Assembly: GCA_022496205.1 (NCBI GenBank)
Contig: WTXD01000325.1
Span: 1 to 12,382 of the forward strand
Source: Gloeopeniophorella convolvens
Taxonomy: Eukaryota > Basidiomycota > Agaricomycetes > Russulales
DNA: 12,382 nt
Direction of reading: 5' to 3'
Shown: piece after piece, positions 1-8,593 of the stretch
Position numbering within the stretch: position 1 is the stretch's first letter
Layout of the letters: each line of letters opens with the position of its first letter
The notes under the pieces: generated by a model
Seen by the model: the letters and a program-made list of their open reading frames with translations, nothing else
Told to the model about the DNA's origin: nothing
Databases searched by the model: none
Translations under genes and position numbers: made by a program

Positions 1-473
1 CAGTAAGTGGCCGTACTAGGCGGAAGTGCCGTTTTTCGCCCGGCCGTGAACGGGACCCGACTCATGACGAACACCCCCAATTCAATGAGCCGCGATGGGC
101 TACTAACAGTGGTAGTAACGATGCGAGTAAAAGTTGACACCACAAAGCGCATAGATACCTGTGTGGTGGCTGTAGTGCACGTTGACGAGCCCTGGTATGG
201 AAAAATGCACCGCAATCCCCCTCAAATGGATGACTGGCGCCGCCGCGCCAACGAGAAAGATCATACAAAATCCAAATCCTCAAGTGCAACCCAGAGGGTA
301 GCTTAACACAAATGTATTCGCACTCTCGAACTTACAGCTCAACCTATGCCCTCCGCAACACGCGCAAAAGACGCATCCTGTTCTCTTTCAAAGGGCCATC
401 ATTATGGATCATCAAAGATGGGAAATGTTACACGCACATTGTGCAGAAGCTGCCCCAGTCCGGACTCCGTGTA

Positions 474-506
474 CATGAAGCCTGCATGAGGCTTGCATGA
501 AGCGGC
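474..506. repeat. Tandem repeat, three 11-base units
   Basis: Three adjacent units at 474-484, 485-495 and 496-506 all begin CATGARGC and differ at only a few bases. It is a minor local expansion with no visible partner elsewhere in the window. Confidence 0.7.
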
Positions 507-853
507 ACTAGCACGGGAACGCCATACGCGCATCCGATACGCCCTCCACGATCCGTTAGAAGTATCCGTAGCTAGTGTGATGATTGGAGACCATAAAATA
601 TGGCGTTTCGAGTGGTATCGCAGCTCACCCTCATCGCAATGGCGAGATGAACACGCCACCAGAGGCAAAGCAGAAAAGGGCAGTTCGGAACTGCGGTCCG
701 CTGCACTAACCGATTGTGGGAATGATCGGGGCTCTCCGAAGGCGCTAGCGCTGGTGGCGGCCGGCGCTTGCCAGTCAGTGGAACATCTGCATCATTCGTG
801 CCTCACCGTGAAGAAAGCTTGCTCAAAATGCAAACTGACAACCAGACAAGGCT

Positions 854-878
854 TGTACCCTGTATCGCATAGGGTACA
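854..878. repeat. Inverted repeat, 8-base arms
   Basis: TGTACCCT at 854-861 is perfectly complementary to AGGGTACA at 871-878, around a 9-base loop. A second inverted repeat follows 12 bases later. There is no T tract, so it does not look like a terminator. Confidence 0.65.
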
Positions 879-890
879 GTAAATGACTGT

Positions 891-914
891 CAGCCCGAGG
901 GCGGGCCCGGGCTG
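891..914. repeat. Inverted repeat, GC-rich 7-base arms
   Basis: CAGCCCG at 891-897 pairs with CGGGCTG at 908-914 across a 10-base spacer that is itself GC-rich. It lies just downstream of the 854-878 hairpin. The role is unknown. Confidence 0.6.
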
Positions 915-1290
915 TGCACACGGCCACTTCCGTACACGCGCGCGAGCGGCGGTAGTGGAAAGCCTCCTTGTTTCAGGGTATGCTAAGTATGTAGTGCTAC
1001 TGTGAACGTGGTTCGCAGTTCATGAGTTTGCGCAAGTACACCAGAGAGCCGCGGTCGGAAGTGCGCGTATGACAGGGACATATCTGACGAACCGAATTAT
1101 ACCAACCTAGTTCGCGTCGAATGTAAAACCAAAAGAAGGGTATCCTCCTACGATATCTCAATCAAGATACGGGTGTGGTACGGTTCCCTACAGAGGGACG
1201 GATGAATCAGGAGCCCGCGATCTGGAGAGAAACAGGAGCGTGATAGAATGGTGAGCAATACAGAGGCCAGAACAACACCGCTGGGCCGTT

Positions 1291-1919
1291 CTACATCCAG
1301 GAAAACACGTCGATCTCTGCGCGTCTCACGTTGTTCACCCAGCCAGGGTACCTTTCAATAATAGATGAGAAAGCACGATGCAAGCATGTCAGTGTGACGG
1401 TACTCACCTCGCTTTGGCGACCACACCCAACCTATTGCCTGGTCGAAGGCCGCTCACCACCTCATTAGTCCTGTCCAAAACCACTTCTACAACCTGCCAG
1501 TCGATGCGCGCGTGCCGATTGGTGCATATCCTCCACCCCGGCACATCAAGAACAACCCCCCTATATCCCGCTGCACTGTCCTTCCCTAAAATTTGTAGTT
1601 CGAACCAGGTCCACGAGTTGTTGTATGTACCGTGGTCCTTCAGCGGGTAGGGGCTCCAACCTTGATCATGGCTTTCCGTTCGTATGACGACTTTCATTAT
1701 GCATTCCGGATGTGGAATTGGAGGCGTCAGTGCCGCCAGGCGTGCGCCACCACGCACTCTCATGATTTCACGGTCGGGAGGAAAAGCTACAAAAGAATCT
1801 GTGCAACGGGAATAGTACTCAGCAGCATGTAAGATCAGGTCCACAAGTTCAATTGGGAGACGTCGAAGGAGACTAAAGCGGGTAATAAGGATGTCTGCTG
1901 GAGAGGGATCGTGCGGCAT
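1291..1919 (-). CDS. F-box-like, DQGW/TWF family protein, copy 1
   Basis: Two-exon gene: exon 1 is 1919-1408, intron 1352-1407 (56 bases, GTGAGT donor, AAAG acceptor), exon 2 is 1351-1291 ending in TAG. It encodes 190 residues. An F-box-like helix (LPIELVDLIL) lies near residues 21-30, followed by SHDQGW, SWTWFEL, RICTN and, at the splice junction, VVAKAR joined to YPGWVNNVRRAEIDVF. This order matches a widespread basidiomycete family of unknown function (recalled, not searched). It is close to 90% identical to copy 2 by eye over the shared part. It lacks 60 residues after Met-Pro, an exact in-frame loss, and gains one residue before DHGTY. The ATG corresponds to that of copy 2. The F-box label rests only on the LPxELVD motif; the partner and substrate are unknown. 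Confidence 0.8.
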
Positions 1920-2035
1920 TCGTCAGGGTCAAGCAGAGTTGACGCAGCTGCAGGTCAACACGAGTGGCAACAACGCGGGGCCGGCCCACTCGGGTCCGGA
2001 TATAAAGTAGACGGCACGTGCTATAGCGCTGGAAC
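1920..2035 (-). promoter_or_regulatory. Promoter region of copy 1, shared with copy 2
   Basis: Upstream of copy 1, sequence likeness to the region upstream of copy 2 continues for about 110 bases. The best shared block is a CACGTG palindrome at 2015-2020 within GCACGTGCT, about 95 bases before the ATG. An A/T-rich TATA-like stretch lies at 2001-2007 in this copy only. CACGTG is a typical site for basic helix-loop-helix factors in fungi. That it works here is inference from conservation between two copies. Confidence 0.45.
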
Positions 2036-2049
2036 ACTGTAAGTATAGT

Positions 2050-3080
2050 TTGCCCCACCTATGCCTGCCTATGCTGTCGATGGCGAAGATAACCCCTTCC
2101 CTGCCCCGCGCACCCCAAGGGGGCCCATTCGGTACTTGGGCCCTCCAAAAACCCGCCACACCGCGCACTCCCGGGGTGCACATGTGCCCCGCCCGCGCAC
2201 CCAGCTACAGCAGCCCTTGCCCAGTCCCGCGGCGATTACCCCGACATTCCACAAACCAGAGCCAAACGTCCGCACACCGATATCTTGTGTCACCAGCGCT
2301 CGACGCGCTCGACCTGCTCAGAATGTGCTTCACGCCGCTCGCGCGGCGCCCGCGCAGACCCTCGCCCGAACACGAGCGTGCACGTACAGCAGGACGCCGC
2401 GTTCCACTCTGAGATGCGGTCGTATTTTCTGACGCCGATGCCGACGCCGACGGGGCTGCGACGTCGCAGTCGTCACCCGAGTGGGTCCGCCGCACGGTCG
2501 GCTGCGCACAATGGAGACTGCTCGCGCCGACCCGGCACGCCCGTGCGTCGTTCTCGCCACGCTCGTGCCGAACTCGTGCTGCAGTCTGCACCGCCAGCGA
2601 AGGAGCATGAGCTGCGCGCGGTGTGCGGGGCTTGCGGGGCTCGAGGTGTCATCCAACACGGGCGCAACATACGTCCATGTGCCGCAGCACCGCACGCCCC
2701 CGCCGCGGTCTCGGAGCCGCGGCAAAGGCCGCGCGGGGAAGGGCAAGGAAGGGCACTGGCGGGGACGGAATAATCGAGCGCTCGCCGGCGGTGGGCACGA
2801 TGATGGGGTCGTGGCACAGCCGAGTCGCCTCATGTGCACGCTCGCGCGCAGGGAGAAGCTCTATCCGTGGGCGTCGCCGCATGCCTATCTGAGGTACGTC
2901 ACGTCTCCCCCGCACACCCCAAGGGCGGCCAGTCAGGACTAATGCTGTCGCCGAACAGACGGATGCCCCGCCGCCGGGCGCTCTGCGGCGCCCGTTCCCC
3001 ACAGTCCCGGTCCGCGGTCACACGTAAAAGTTGCCTGGCATCCACCCACACCCTGGTCCCGTCGCCCATCCCGTCGCCGT
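2050..3080. other. GC-rich block without a convincing gene
   Basis: About 1 kb is visibly richer in G and C than its surroundings and full of CpG-rich words. Because stop codons are rare in such DNA, several frames on both strands stay open for 110-170 codons, overlapping each other. Their translations are Arg-, Pro-, Ala- and Ser-rich low-complexity strings with no recognisable domain. A short CACCCCAAGGG motif occurs at both ends (near 2111 and 2914). Alternatives are a CpG-rich promoter region, a decayed exon cluster or a foreign insert. Confidence 0.5.
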
Positions 3081-3593
3081 CCAGAACTAATCAAAACTAG
3101 CTACCGGTCAGGCACCATGCCAAAGTACACGGAAGGCCCCACTTCGACTTCCCATGTATCGACTCAATTGCCACGCCGAACGGGGTTATTGGTTTTCAAC
3201 GCTCCATTAAGGTGCGTACGTTGCGTATCAAGTGTGTGTTCAAATAATATCCGACAGGGGGCGCCCAGTGCTGGAGCGTGCGCTGTGCCGCAGGGCCCCA
3301 ACCGGCCTGAGTCGTCCATCCTATGGTATACAGTGAGGTCGACCATTGCATTATACTAATCACGCCAACAGGAATCTGGAAGCGAAATACACGAGCTCAT
3401 CAGCAAACGTATAGTAAGGAATCTGCAGCGGCTAATCCGAACACTTGACAGGAAACAATCGATCCGTAACAAGTTCGTGTGCGTGTCCAACCTCCTGCGC
3501 TCATCATAAATTTCCCACACCGAATACTGTCAGTTGGATAATATCTGTAAGCTGTGTGCTCGCAAGCTGTGACCGCTCGTCCCCTGCCGTTTT
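3081..3593. other. Gene-free stretch before the zinc-finger gene
   Basis: Base composition returns to that of the window. Short open frames (3117-3359 plus, 3400-3627 minus) show no domain. The right part is the 3' flank of the minus-strand zinc-finger gene. I see no structure here. Confidence 0.4.
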
Positions 3594-4007
3594 CTACTCT
3601 GCACCCAATCTCCACAAGTTGATCCACCCTACCGCTGCTTCCATCATCGCCTCCAACGCCACGTCTGAGAAAAGCTGTTGCCTTACCATATAATCCTCTA
3701 CCCCACCGGAATCAAGGATTCGTTCGATGTATGGCTTCGGAAGGTATAGAGGGTAACTGGAGTGTGGCCCTGGGTTGCCAGGGTGGTGCCTTGTCAAGTG
3801 GGCCTCAAAGCTGCACTCTCGGCTGCCGGTCCAAAAGCATAGCTGACAGGCGATGCGTGGAGGGAGGTGGGAGTCAGAGATGTGTCTGTTACGTTCCGAC
3901 GGGCGTTGGAACACTCGTTCGCACACCGGGCAGCGAACGTGGGTACGACTGGGCACGGAGCTGGATGGTCCAGCTTGCCCAGTACGCCCTGTGTATGCCG
4001 CAGGCAT
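3594..4007 (-). CDS. Small two-finger C2H2 zinc-finger protein
   Basis: Intronless frame of 137 residues. Finger 1 uses Cys26, Cys29, His42 and His47; finger 2 uses Cys54, Cys57, His70 and His74 (or His75). The fingers are linked by a SHLPPRIAC segment. The C-terminal part, from about Tyr85 to Trp132, has the IERIL... and GWINLW features that I recall from agaricomycete C2H2 proteins of the CPxC...RH...LP...C..C.W.G type, where the tail often ends in a Trp-x-x-x-Trp pattern. I chose the ATG at 4007; the frame is open upstream to an ATG at 4106, which would add 33 residues without domain features. Role: probably nucleic-acid binding, inferred from the fingers alone. It stands alone between two members of the repeated family and is not one of them. 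Confidence 0.7.
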   Translation of the reverse strand: MPAAYTGRTGQAGPSSSVPSRTHVRCPVCERVFQRPSERNRHISDSHLPPRIACQLCFWTGSRECSFEAHLTRHHPGNPGPHSSYPLYLPKPYIERILDSGGVEDYMVRQQLFSDVALEAMMEAAVGWINLWRLGAE

Positions 4008-4453
4008 AATATTTCGTGGTTGTACCGTGATGTTGTTTACAAAAGAGGAGGTGATGAGAGGCGATTTCAGGAGTGTGAGTCGAATCGGTGGATAAATCAT
4101 CTTCATCTACTTGTGCGCTGCTATATAGCATTACGGGCCCCCGGCAGCCTCCGACGCGCGATATGTCGAGTCCCCAACATCGAGCATTTCCTCGACATGC
4201 GCAACTGACGGATCGGGCACTAAGCACCGATCTTTGACTGACATATCGCATAACATAATAGGCACCGCCACCGTTCTGGCACGGGCGTAAAGCAGAGGCT
4301 ATGAAACGCAGGAACCGCATGGGGCTAACACTTGAGCTTGAATGGCTACCAGCTCTACGGCCTTGACAACATACGGCTCGGCGTTTTGTCCGGCGACGAG
4401 CGCTAGCGCGGCGCCAATGCGATCTGCACATCACCAAAACCTCAAATTTACTT

Positions 4454-4502
4454 GTAACGAAGGTTACGTAATATCATCTTCCGATGCGAATGAAGATTAT
4501 GT
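4454..4502. repeat. Two adjacent small inverted repeats
   Basis: GTAAC-GAAG-GTTAC at 4454-4467 is a perfect 5-base stem with a 4-base loop. Just after it, ATATCATCTTC (4471-4481) pairs with GAAGATTATGT (4492-4502) at 9 of 11 positions. They lie in AT-rich intergenic DNA about 450 bases upstream of the zinc-finger gene start. Confidence 0.5.
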
Positions 4503-4854
4503 AAGCCCATCTTCAGACTGACTCGTGACACTGGTACGTCAGGGTACTACGCCGCCTGCCAGAGAGCTTCAAGCCGCAGAAAGTTTGGAGTGCCATCAAT
4601 GAATCGACGATAGCTGGGGTACTAATCTCTGTTGCTGGTACTATCACTGCCTCAGTTGAAGGCGGTTTTTCTGGTATGTGATAGCTCTGAGGGTACCCTA
4701 CTACTAATTGGCTTGAGCCTGAGGTGCACGCAAATGCCAGATTCGGAAAAAACACTCCCCCTTCCATTTCCCGACCAATTCCAGCCCGTTCTGCAACGCT
4801 AGTTCTTTTGAGTAACTGCCATGGGTGCCTAGGTTCGCCTTCCCTCATACTGAG

Positions 4855-4958
4855 CCTGGACCGGGGACTGGGGACCTTCTAGTACTGCTGCCAGTGTCAC
4901 TCATCCGGCCCCTCTGCTCCTTGTTTGCGTACTTACCCCCACCACTCCCCGGTCCGGG
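4855..4958. repeat. Inverted repeat, about 13-19 base GC-rich arms
   Basis: GGACCGGGGA at 4858-4867 is matched in reverse complement by TCCCCGGTCC at 4946-4955. The match continues inward (CTGGGG against the complement of CCCCACCAC) and two bases outward past one mismatch. The arms are about 65-70 bases apart. It could form a long hairpin; no flanking target duplication was noticed. Confidence 0.55.
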
Positions 4959-5263
4959 ATTCCAGACAGCTGCGCTAAGCAATGCTTTCTCTCACCGTCC
5001 AATCACCCCCATGCAATGAGGAAGCCAGATAACAAATGGCGCTAGCTTATCGATTGCAGACAACTTGAGCCTGCCTTTCTGGGTCCCGTCTCCTACTGCG
5101 GGGATGCCGTCGACAGGCTACCTTAATATGTTCCCCATCTCGCAATCATACTTTGACGAACAGCCTTTGCATCAAGGGCGCAACTACGGTCGGCGTCCAT
5201 CTCGGGTCCCGGGCTTAAAGTGCCACAATCCGATGACCAGTTACGAACTCGCATCAGGCCACT

Positions 5264-5847
5264 TCAAGTCCAGCATGCCGCATCAACTCCCGCGGACAGA
5301 ACAAAGTTTACGCGGAAGGTCCACCAGCTGACCAGCGGTAAAATTTCAAAGGGCGTTGCGCGAGCACGGAGTGACGGAAGTGCGACGCGTGCCAGCAGGC
5401 TCGCCTTGGTAACTGCATCCAACCCATCCTCTCGGCCAAAGTGCGCTCGCAACCTCGTTTTAATTATCCGCGACGACTTCGACCGTCTGCTAGTCCGGAG
5501 AGACCTGCTTCGGCTTTGGTCGTAGCTCTCCGTCTGTATGATCACCTCCGATATGAATCCCGGATGTGTGGTCGGAGGGGTCAATGTGACCCGATAAGCG
5601 CCATCTTCGACTCTAATGTCGCATCTACAGTGACTCTCCTCCCTCGAGTCCATAGAGAAGCGATCAGTATGGTTCGGTACCTCGCAGCATGTAAAATTAT
5701 GTCCACAAGCTCAACTGGGAAGCGGCGGGAGGAGAATGAGACGCGCGATAATGATGTCCCCTCGAGAGGGGGCTGTGGGACTTTCTCTGCGCCGCCGCTC
5801 TGACAGGGGCTGGAACAGACGATGATAGCTTTGAGCTGGATAGGCAC
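5264..5847 (-). pseudogene. F-box-like family, copy 3 (decayed)
   Basis: Fragments in changing frames match copies 2 and 4: the F-box-like RFPVELVDIILHAARY, then VEDGAYRVTLTPP and SEVIIQTESYDQ in another frame. The frame breaks at least twice, before RFPVELVD and just after HAARY. About 150 bases are missing between TESYDQ and the block equal to QPVEV in copy 4, so WTWF and RICTN are gone. At the place of the intron the sequence reads GCGAGCC instead of an AGGT donor. The last-exon equivalent near 5275-5325 has lost its stop codon. It is therefore not able to make the family protein. Its closest relative is copy 4, with which it shares both flanks. Confidence 0.75.
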
Positions 5848-5848
5848 C

Positions 5849-5862
5849 GGGGGGGGGGGGGG
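5849..5862. repeat. Homopolymer of 14 G
   Basis: An uninterrupted G run lies just upstream of copy 3. The matching place upstream of copy 4 has only a short GGGGG, so the run expanded after the duplication, or its length is a sequencing artefact. Confidence 0.85.
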
Positions 5863-6074
5863 CGGCGGGCAGTGAGACCCTGTGTGAAAGTTTACTGATG
5901 ACTTCCCATAGGGATTTAGCCTTGGTTTTCTAGATAATCTGGTCTCAGATGTAGCAATCCGACTTTAGGTTTTGTGCCAGCCCCATAGACCACAAGCAAG
6001 CTACATTCTAAACGCCGGTTTGCCAGAACTAAATGCGTTCATAAGCAACGGCATCTCGGCGAAATAAATTTAGA

Positions 6075-6117
6075 GTAGCTCGAGCACTGTAGCAAACCCG
6101 TGCTAGACTCTAGCTAC
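6075..6117. repeat. Imperfect hairpin at the end of the extra segment
   Basis: GTAGCTCGAGCAC (6075-6087) is imperfectly complementary to the stretch ending in AGCTAC at 6117. The outer six bases pair perfectly, as do GAG and GCAC further in. It lies at the border of the segment that copy 3 has and copy 4 lacks. Confidence 0.4.
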
Positions 6118-6829
6118 GGGAAGTCGTCCACTAGGACCCAAGAAGCACTGGCACCAGGTCAGGTACCTAGGAAAGGTACCATTCCGTAAGTAATTGATCA
6201 GCGGATACATGCGCGACTTCGCGGTTCTCGGATTGATTTCCACAAGAAAACCAGTTCCATCATAGCATGCGATCGGAGACCGTGGTCAGCCCCAGACTAC
6301 CCATGCGCAGAATGCTGTCAATCAACGAGTAGATTCCAGGCTATGTAAATAGACCACTAACTGGTGGCCGTAGTACATTCAAATGCTCTGATCATCTAAC
6401 ATATGCGTAACTGCTTTAAAGAGCGTGATGAAACGGCACCGCAGTCAGGTCGTGTGAAGGAATTGATTCAAAGATTACAGCTAAGCCGCGGGAAGGTAAG
6501 CGTGGGGCGCGCAGTCACAGCAGGTGAACGACAAAGGGCCTTGTGAGTTAACGGCTTTGATACCCTTCATCGTCCGATAGATCGTGTCGTAGGGTATGCA
6601 AAAGAACGGAGGTTGTACTATAGGACCTCGGGGAGCTACACGGGATGAGACGGCGTACAATATCGATGCTTACCAGTCGTACACGAATTCCTGGATCATA
6701 AGACCTGGGAAATGTGTGTGAGAAGGGGAGGAAGAATAGGTTGGAGGCTGGCACGACGGGGAGACATGCAAGTGCAAAAAAAACCCCGATACTCACTTGG
6801 ATTCCACCGCGCCCGACCAAAGAGGACAG

Positions 6830-7110
6830 GCCACCCCACCGCCACTTTGGATCGACCCGGTCGATTGCGTTCCTGTAATCGCCCGTCCGGGACATCGGCG
6901 CCAGAGGGCCGTGCCGAGATACTGCTGGTAGCCAGTCCTCTAAATCACGGAATGTCAGCCTGAACGATTGGTTAAAAATAAACCGGCGGCGTGGGTGTAC
7001 TGCTCTGCAGCATGACGAGTTCCACGAGTTCGATCGGGAGATAGCGAACAAGAATGAACAGGAGGGTGGTGAAGATGTCCCGTCTGCTTGATGTCGTGAG
7101 GAGAGGACGT
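6830..7110 (-). pseudogene. F-box-like family, copy 6 (relic)
   Basis: Near 7015-7080 the minus strand encodes DIFTTLLFILVRYLPIELVEL, which matches the F-box-like helix of copy 2. It then jumps frame, through a loss of about four bases, to HAAEQYTHAAGLFL, the counterpart of HAAEYY. A stop follows. Further down, GADVPDGRL in a third frame around 6880-6905 may be the remnant of DVPGWRI. The rest cannot be aligned by eye. The 192-codon open frame covering this area is in a different frame and is not the ancestral one. The first part is convincing; the second is weak. Confidence 0.6.
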
Positions 7111-7428
7111 ATGTTAGCTCTACCATGCCAGATTAGTTCGCACCCCATATATATAGGACATCACAAGTACAAGAGACGGCCGGAAAGGCGCGGTCGGAAA
7201 CGGGTATAACGGGATACGTCCGATAATCTAAATTACACCAATCTAATCCGCATCGAATGTGAAACCAGGAAAGAAGGGTATCTTCCCGCAATATCTCAAT
7301 CAAGATATGGGTGCGGTACAGTTCCCGACAGAGGATTGGACCGAAAACAAGCCTGCGACCTAGAGACAAACAGGAGCGCGACAGAATGGTGGCCAATCCA
7401 GAGACCAGAACGGCACCGCTGGGCCGTT

Positions 7429-8234
7429 TTAGATCCAGGAAAACACGTCGATCTCTGCGCGTCTCACGTCATTCACCCAGCCAGGGTACCTTTAGATGAT
7501 AGATGAGAACGGACGATGCAAGCATGTCAGTGAGGCAGAACTCACCTCGCCTTGGCGACCACACCCAACCTATCGCCCGGTCGAAGGCCGCTCACCACCT
7601 CATTAGTCCTGTCCAAAACCACTTCTACAACCTGCCAGTCGACGCGCGCGTGCCGATTGGTGCATATCCTCCACCCCGGTACATCAGGGACAACTCCCTC
7701 ACGTCCTGTCACGCTTTCATCCCTGGATATTTGCAGTTCGAACCAGGTCCACGAGTTGTTGTATGTACCGTGGTCCTCTGGGTAGCTGCTCCAACCTTGA
7801 TCATGGCTTTCCGTTCGTATGACAACTTTCATTACGCGTTCCGGATGTGGAATTGGAGGCGTCAGTGCCGCCAGGCGCGCACCACCACGCACTGTCATGA
7901 TATCACGGTCGGGGGGAAGAGCCACAAAAGGATCTGTGCAACGGGAGTAGTACTCTGCAGCATGTAAGATCAGGTCCACCAGTTCAATTGGGAGACGCCG
8001 AAGGAGGCTGAAGCGGACAATAAGAATGTCCGCTGGAGAGGGGCTGTGCAGAGGTTGTACCAAGGTCGGACTTGGACTTCTTGCAGCAACAGCGAGGACC
8101 TCGGCGGCCCCAGGAAAGAGAGGCATCCGGTAGGTGGATGCGGAGGGAATGGGTATGTCTTGTAGATGCGATTGCGACCTCGAGGGACGAGAGAGTCCCC
8201 CAATCCGTCTCCGCTTCCCACCATGCGAAGGCAT
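7429..8234 (-). CDS. F-box-like, DQGW/TWF family protein, copy 2 (full length)
   Basis: The best-preserved member: exon 1 is 8234-7546, intron 7490-7545 (56 bases, GTGAGT donor, AAAG acceptor), exon 2 is 7489-7429 ending in TAA, 249 residues. A basic KRRR stretch at 7-10 could be a nuclear localisation signal. A Ser/Pro-rich linker runs to about 68, then the F-box-like RRLPIELVDLIL at 79-90, SHDQGW at 143-148, SWTWFEL at 161-167, RICTN at 189-193, LRPGDRLGVVAKAR at 217-230, and exon 2 adds YPGWVNDVRRAEIDVFSWI. The splice is supported because the joined frame gives the same C-terminus as copy 1 and a similar one in copy 4. There is no signal peptide or membrane segment. Function unknown; a substrate-adaptor role is possible if the F-box-like motif is real, with the core as recognition domain. 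Confidence 0.85.
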
Positions 8235-8390
8235 TGGTCAAAGTCGGGCAGATGGATAGTTGAAGCAGAGTTCGGGTCAACGTTGGGTCAACGTATTTGC
8301 AACGCGAGTCACTAGTCACTGTTGGCAACGAGGCGGCCGCGCTCACCGGCACCGCTCGGTCCTGCATCTACATAGCACGTGCTGTAGCCT
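8235..8390 (-). promoter_or_regulatory. Promoter region of copy 2, with CACGTG element
   Basis: CACGTG at 8376-8381, inside GCACGTGCT, is shared with the upstream region of copy 1. Closer to the gene, GGGTCAACGTT occurs twice in direct repeat (8274-8294); copy 1 has only a partial counterpart. No clear TATA box is visible. Regulatory function is inferred from conservation only. Confidence 0.4.
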
Positions 8391-8593
8391 TGCCAACTCT
8401 CACGTAAACTCGGCGCGTCGTCACGCGTCACCTTTCTCTGGGCCCTCAGAGAGATTTTAAAAAAGAGCGAAACAAAGGATCACACACTTTGCAGGAGTAG
8501 GCAGCATGAAAATGCTTTGAAAAGTTGGCGAAAGAACCACAGGTACCGGTATAGGGAGGTTACATAGAGCTATGGCGCATCGGAGTGCAATTC

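Larger units (their letters stand above)
1..975. other. Gene-free left flank
   Basis: I find no supportable gene here. Open frames exist on both strands (7-306 and 493-882 on plus, 402-668 on minus), but none shows a recognisable domain, a clear splice pattern or likeness to the other genes in the window. The stretch holds a three-unit 11-base tandem repeat at 474-506 and two neighbouring hairpins at 854-914. From about 975 weak likeness to the 3' flank of copy 2 begins, becoming clear from about 1044. Confidence 0.5.
4108..5228. other. Gene-free stretch with inverted repeats
   Basis: No supportable gene. A 111-codon minus frame at 4513-4848 has no recognisable domain or repeat partner. The left end presumably contains the promoter of the zinc-finger gene. 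Inverted repeats at 4454-4467, 4471-4502 and 4858-4955 are listed separately. Confidence 0.45.
5229..6551. repeat. Duplicated block A (copy 3 and upstream flank)
   Basis: Diverged direct duplicate of 8594-9790. Besides the pseudogene, clearly matching flank words include AACCCAAGAAG/GACCCAAGAAG, GCGCGACTTCG, ATGCGTAA and GAGCGTGATGAAA, in the same order and spacing. Between about 5880 and 6118 this copy has roughly 230 bases with no counterpart in the other block. The stretch 5850-6550 has no gene. Confidence 0.75.
7170..8390. repeat. Duplicated block B (copy 2 with flanks)
   Basis: Direct duplicate of about 1044-2035, including the coding exons, the intron, some 250 bases of 3' flank and the CACGTG-containing upstream region. 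Long identical runs occur inside the exons, and the 3' flank also aligns with few gaps (for example CACGTCGATCTCTGCGCG in both). The outer edges fade gradually rather than ending at a sharp boundary. Confidence 0.85.

Noticed and set aside
62..289. A seventh family copy in the first 300 bases (minus strand, SRLIELG resembling RLPIELV)
   Set aside because: Only a handful of residues agree and no other family motif follows; chance is a sufficient explanation.
2285..2839. Long overlapping open frames on both strands in the GC-rich block
   Set aside because: Low stop-codon density in GC-rich DNA explains them; the translations are low-complexity, overlap in several frames and contain no domain.
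4513..4848. 111-codon minus frame as a gene
   Set aside because: No domain, no paralogue in the window and no splice pattern that extends it.
6548..7126. Minus frame of 192 codons as an intact gene
   Set aside because: The recognisable family remnant lies in other frames; this frame gives Ser- and Arg-rich sequence without any motif.
7133..7396. 87-codon minus frame just downstream of copy 2 as an alternative last exon
   Set aside because: Splicing to GCGCAG could reach it, but copy 1 has a stop in the matching place and the family C-terminus is encoded by 7489-7429 instead.
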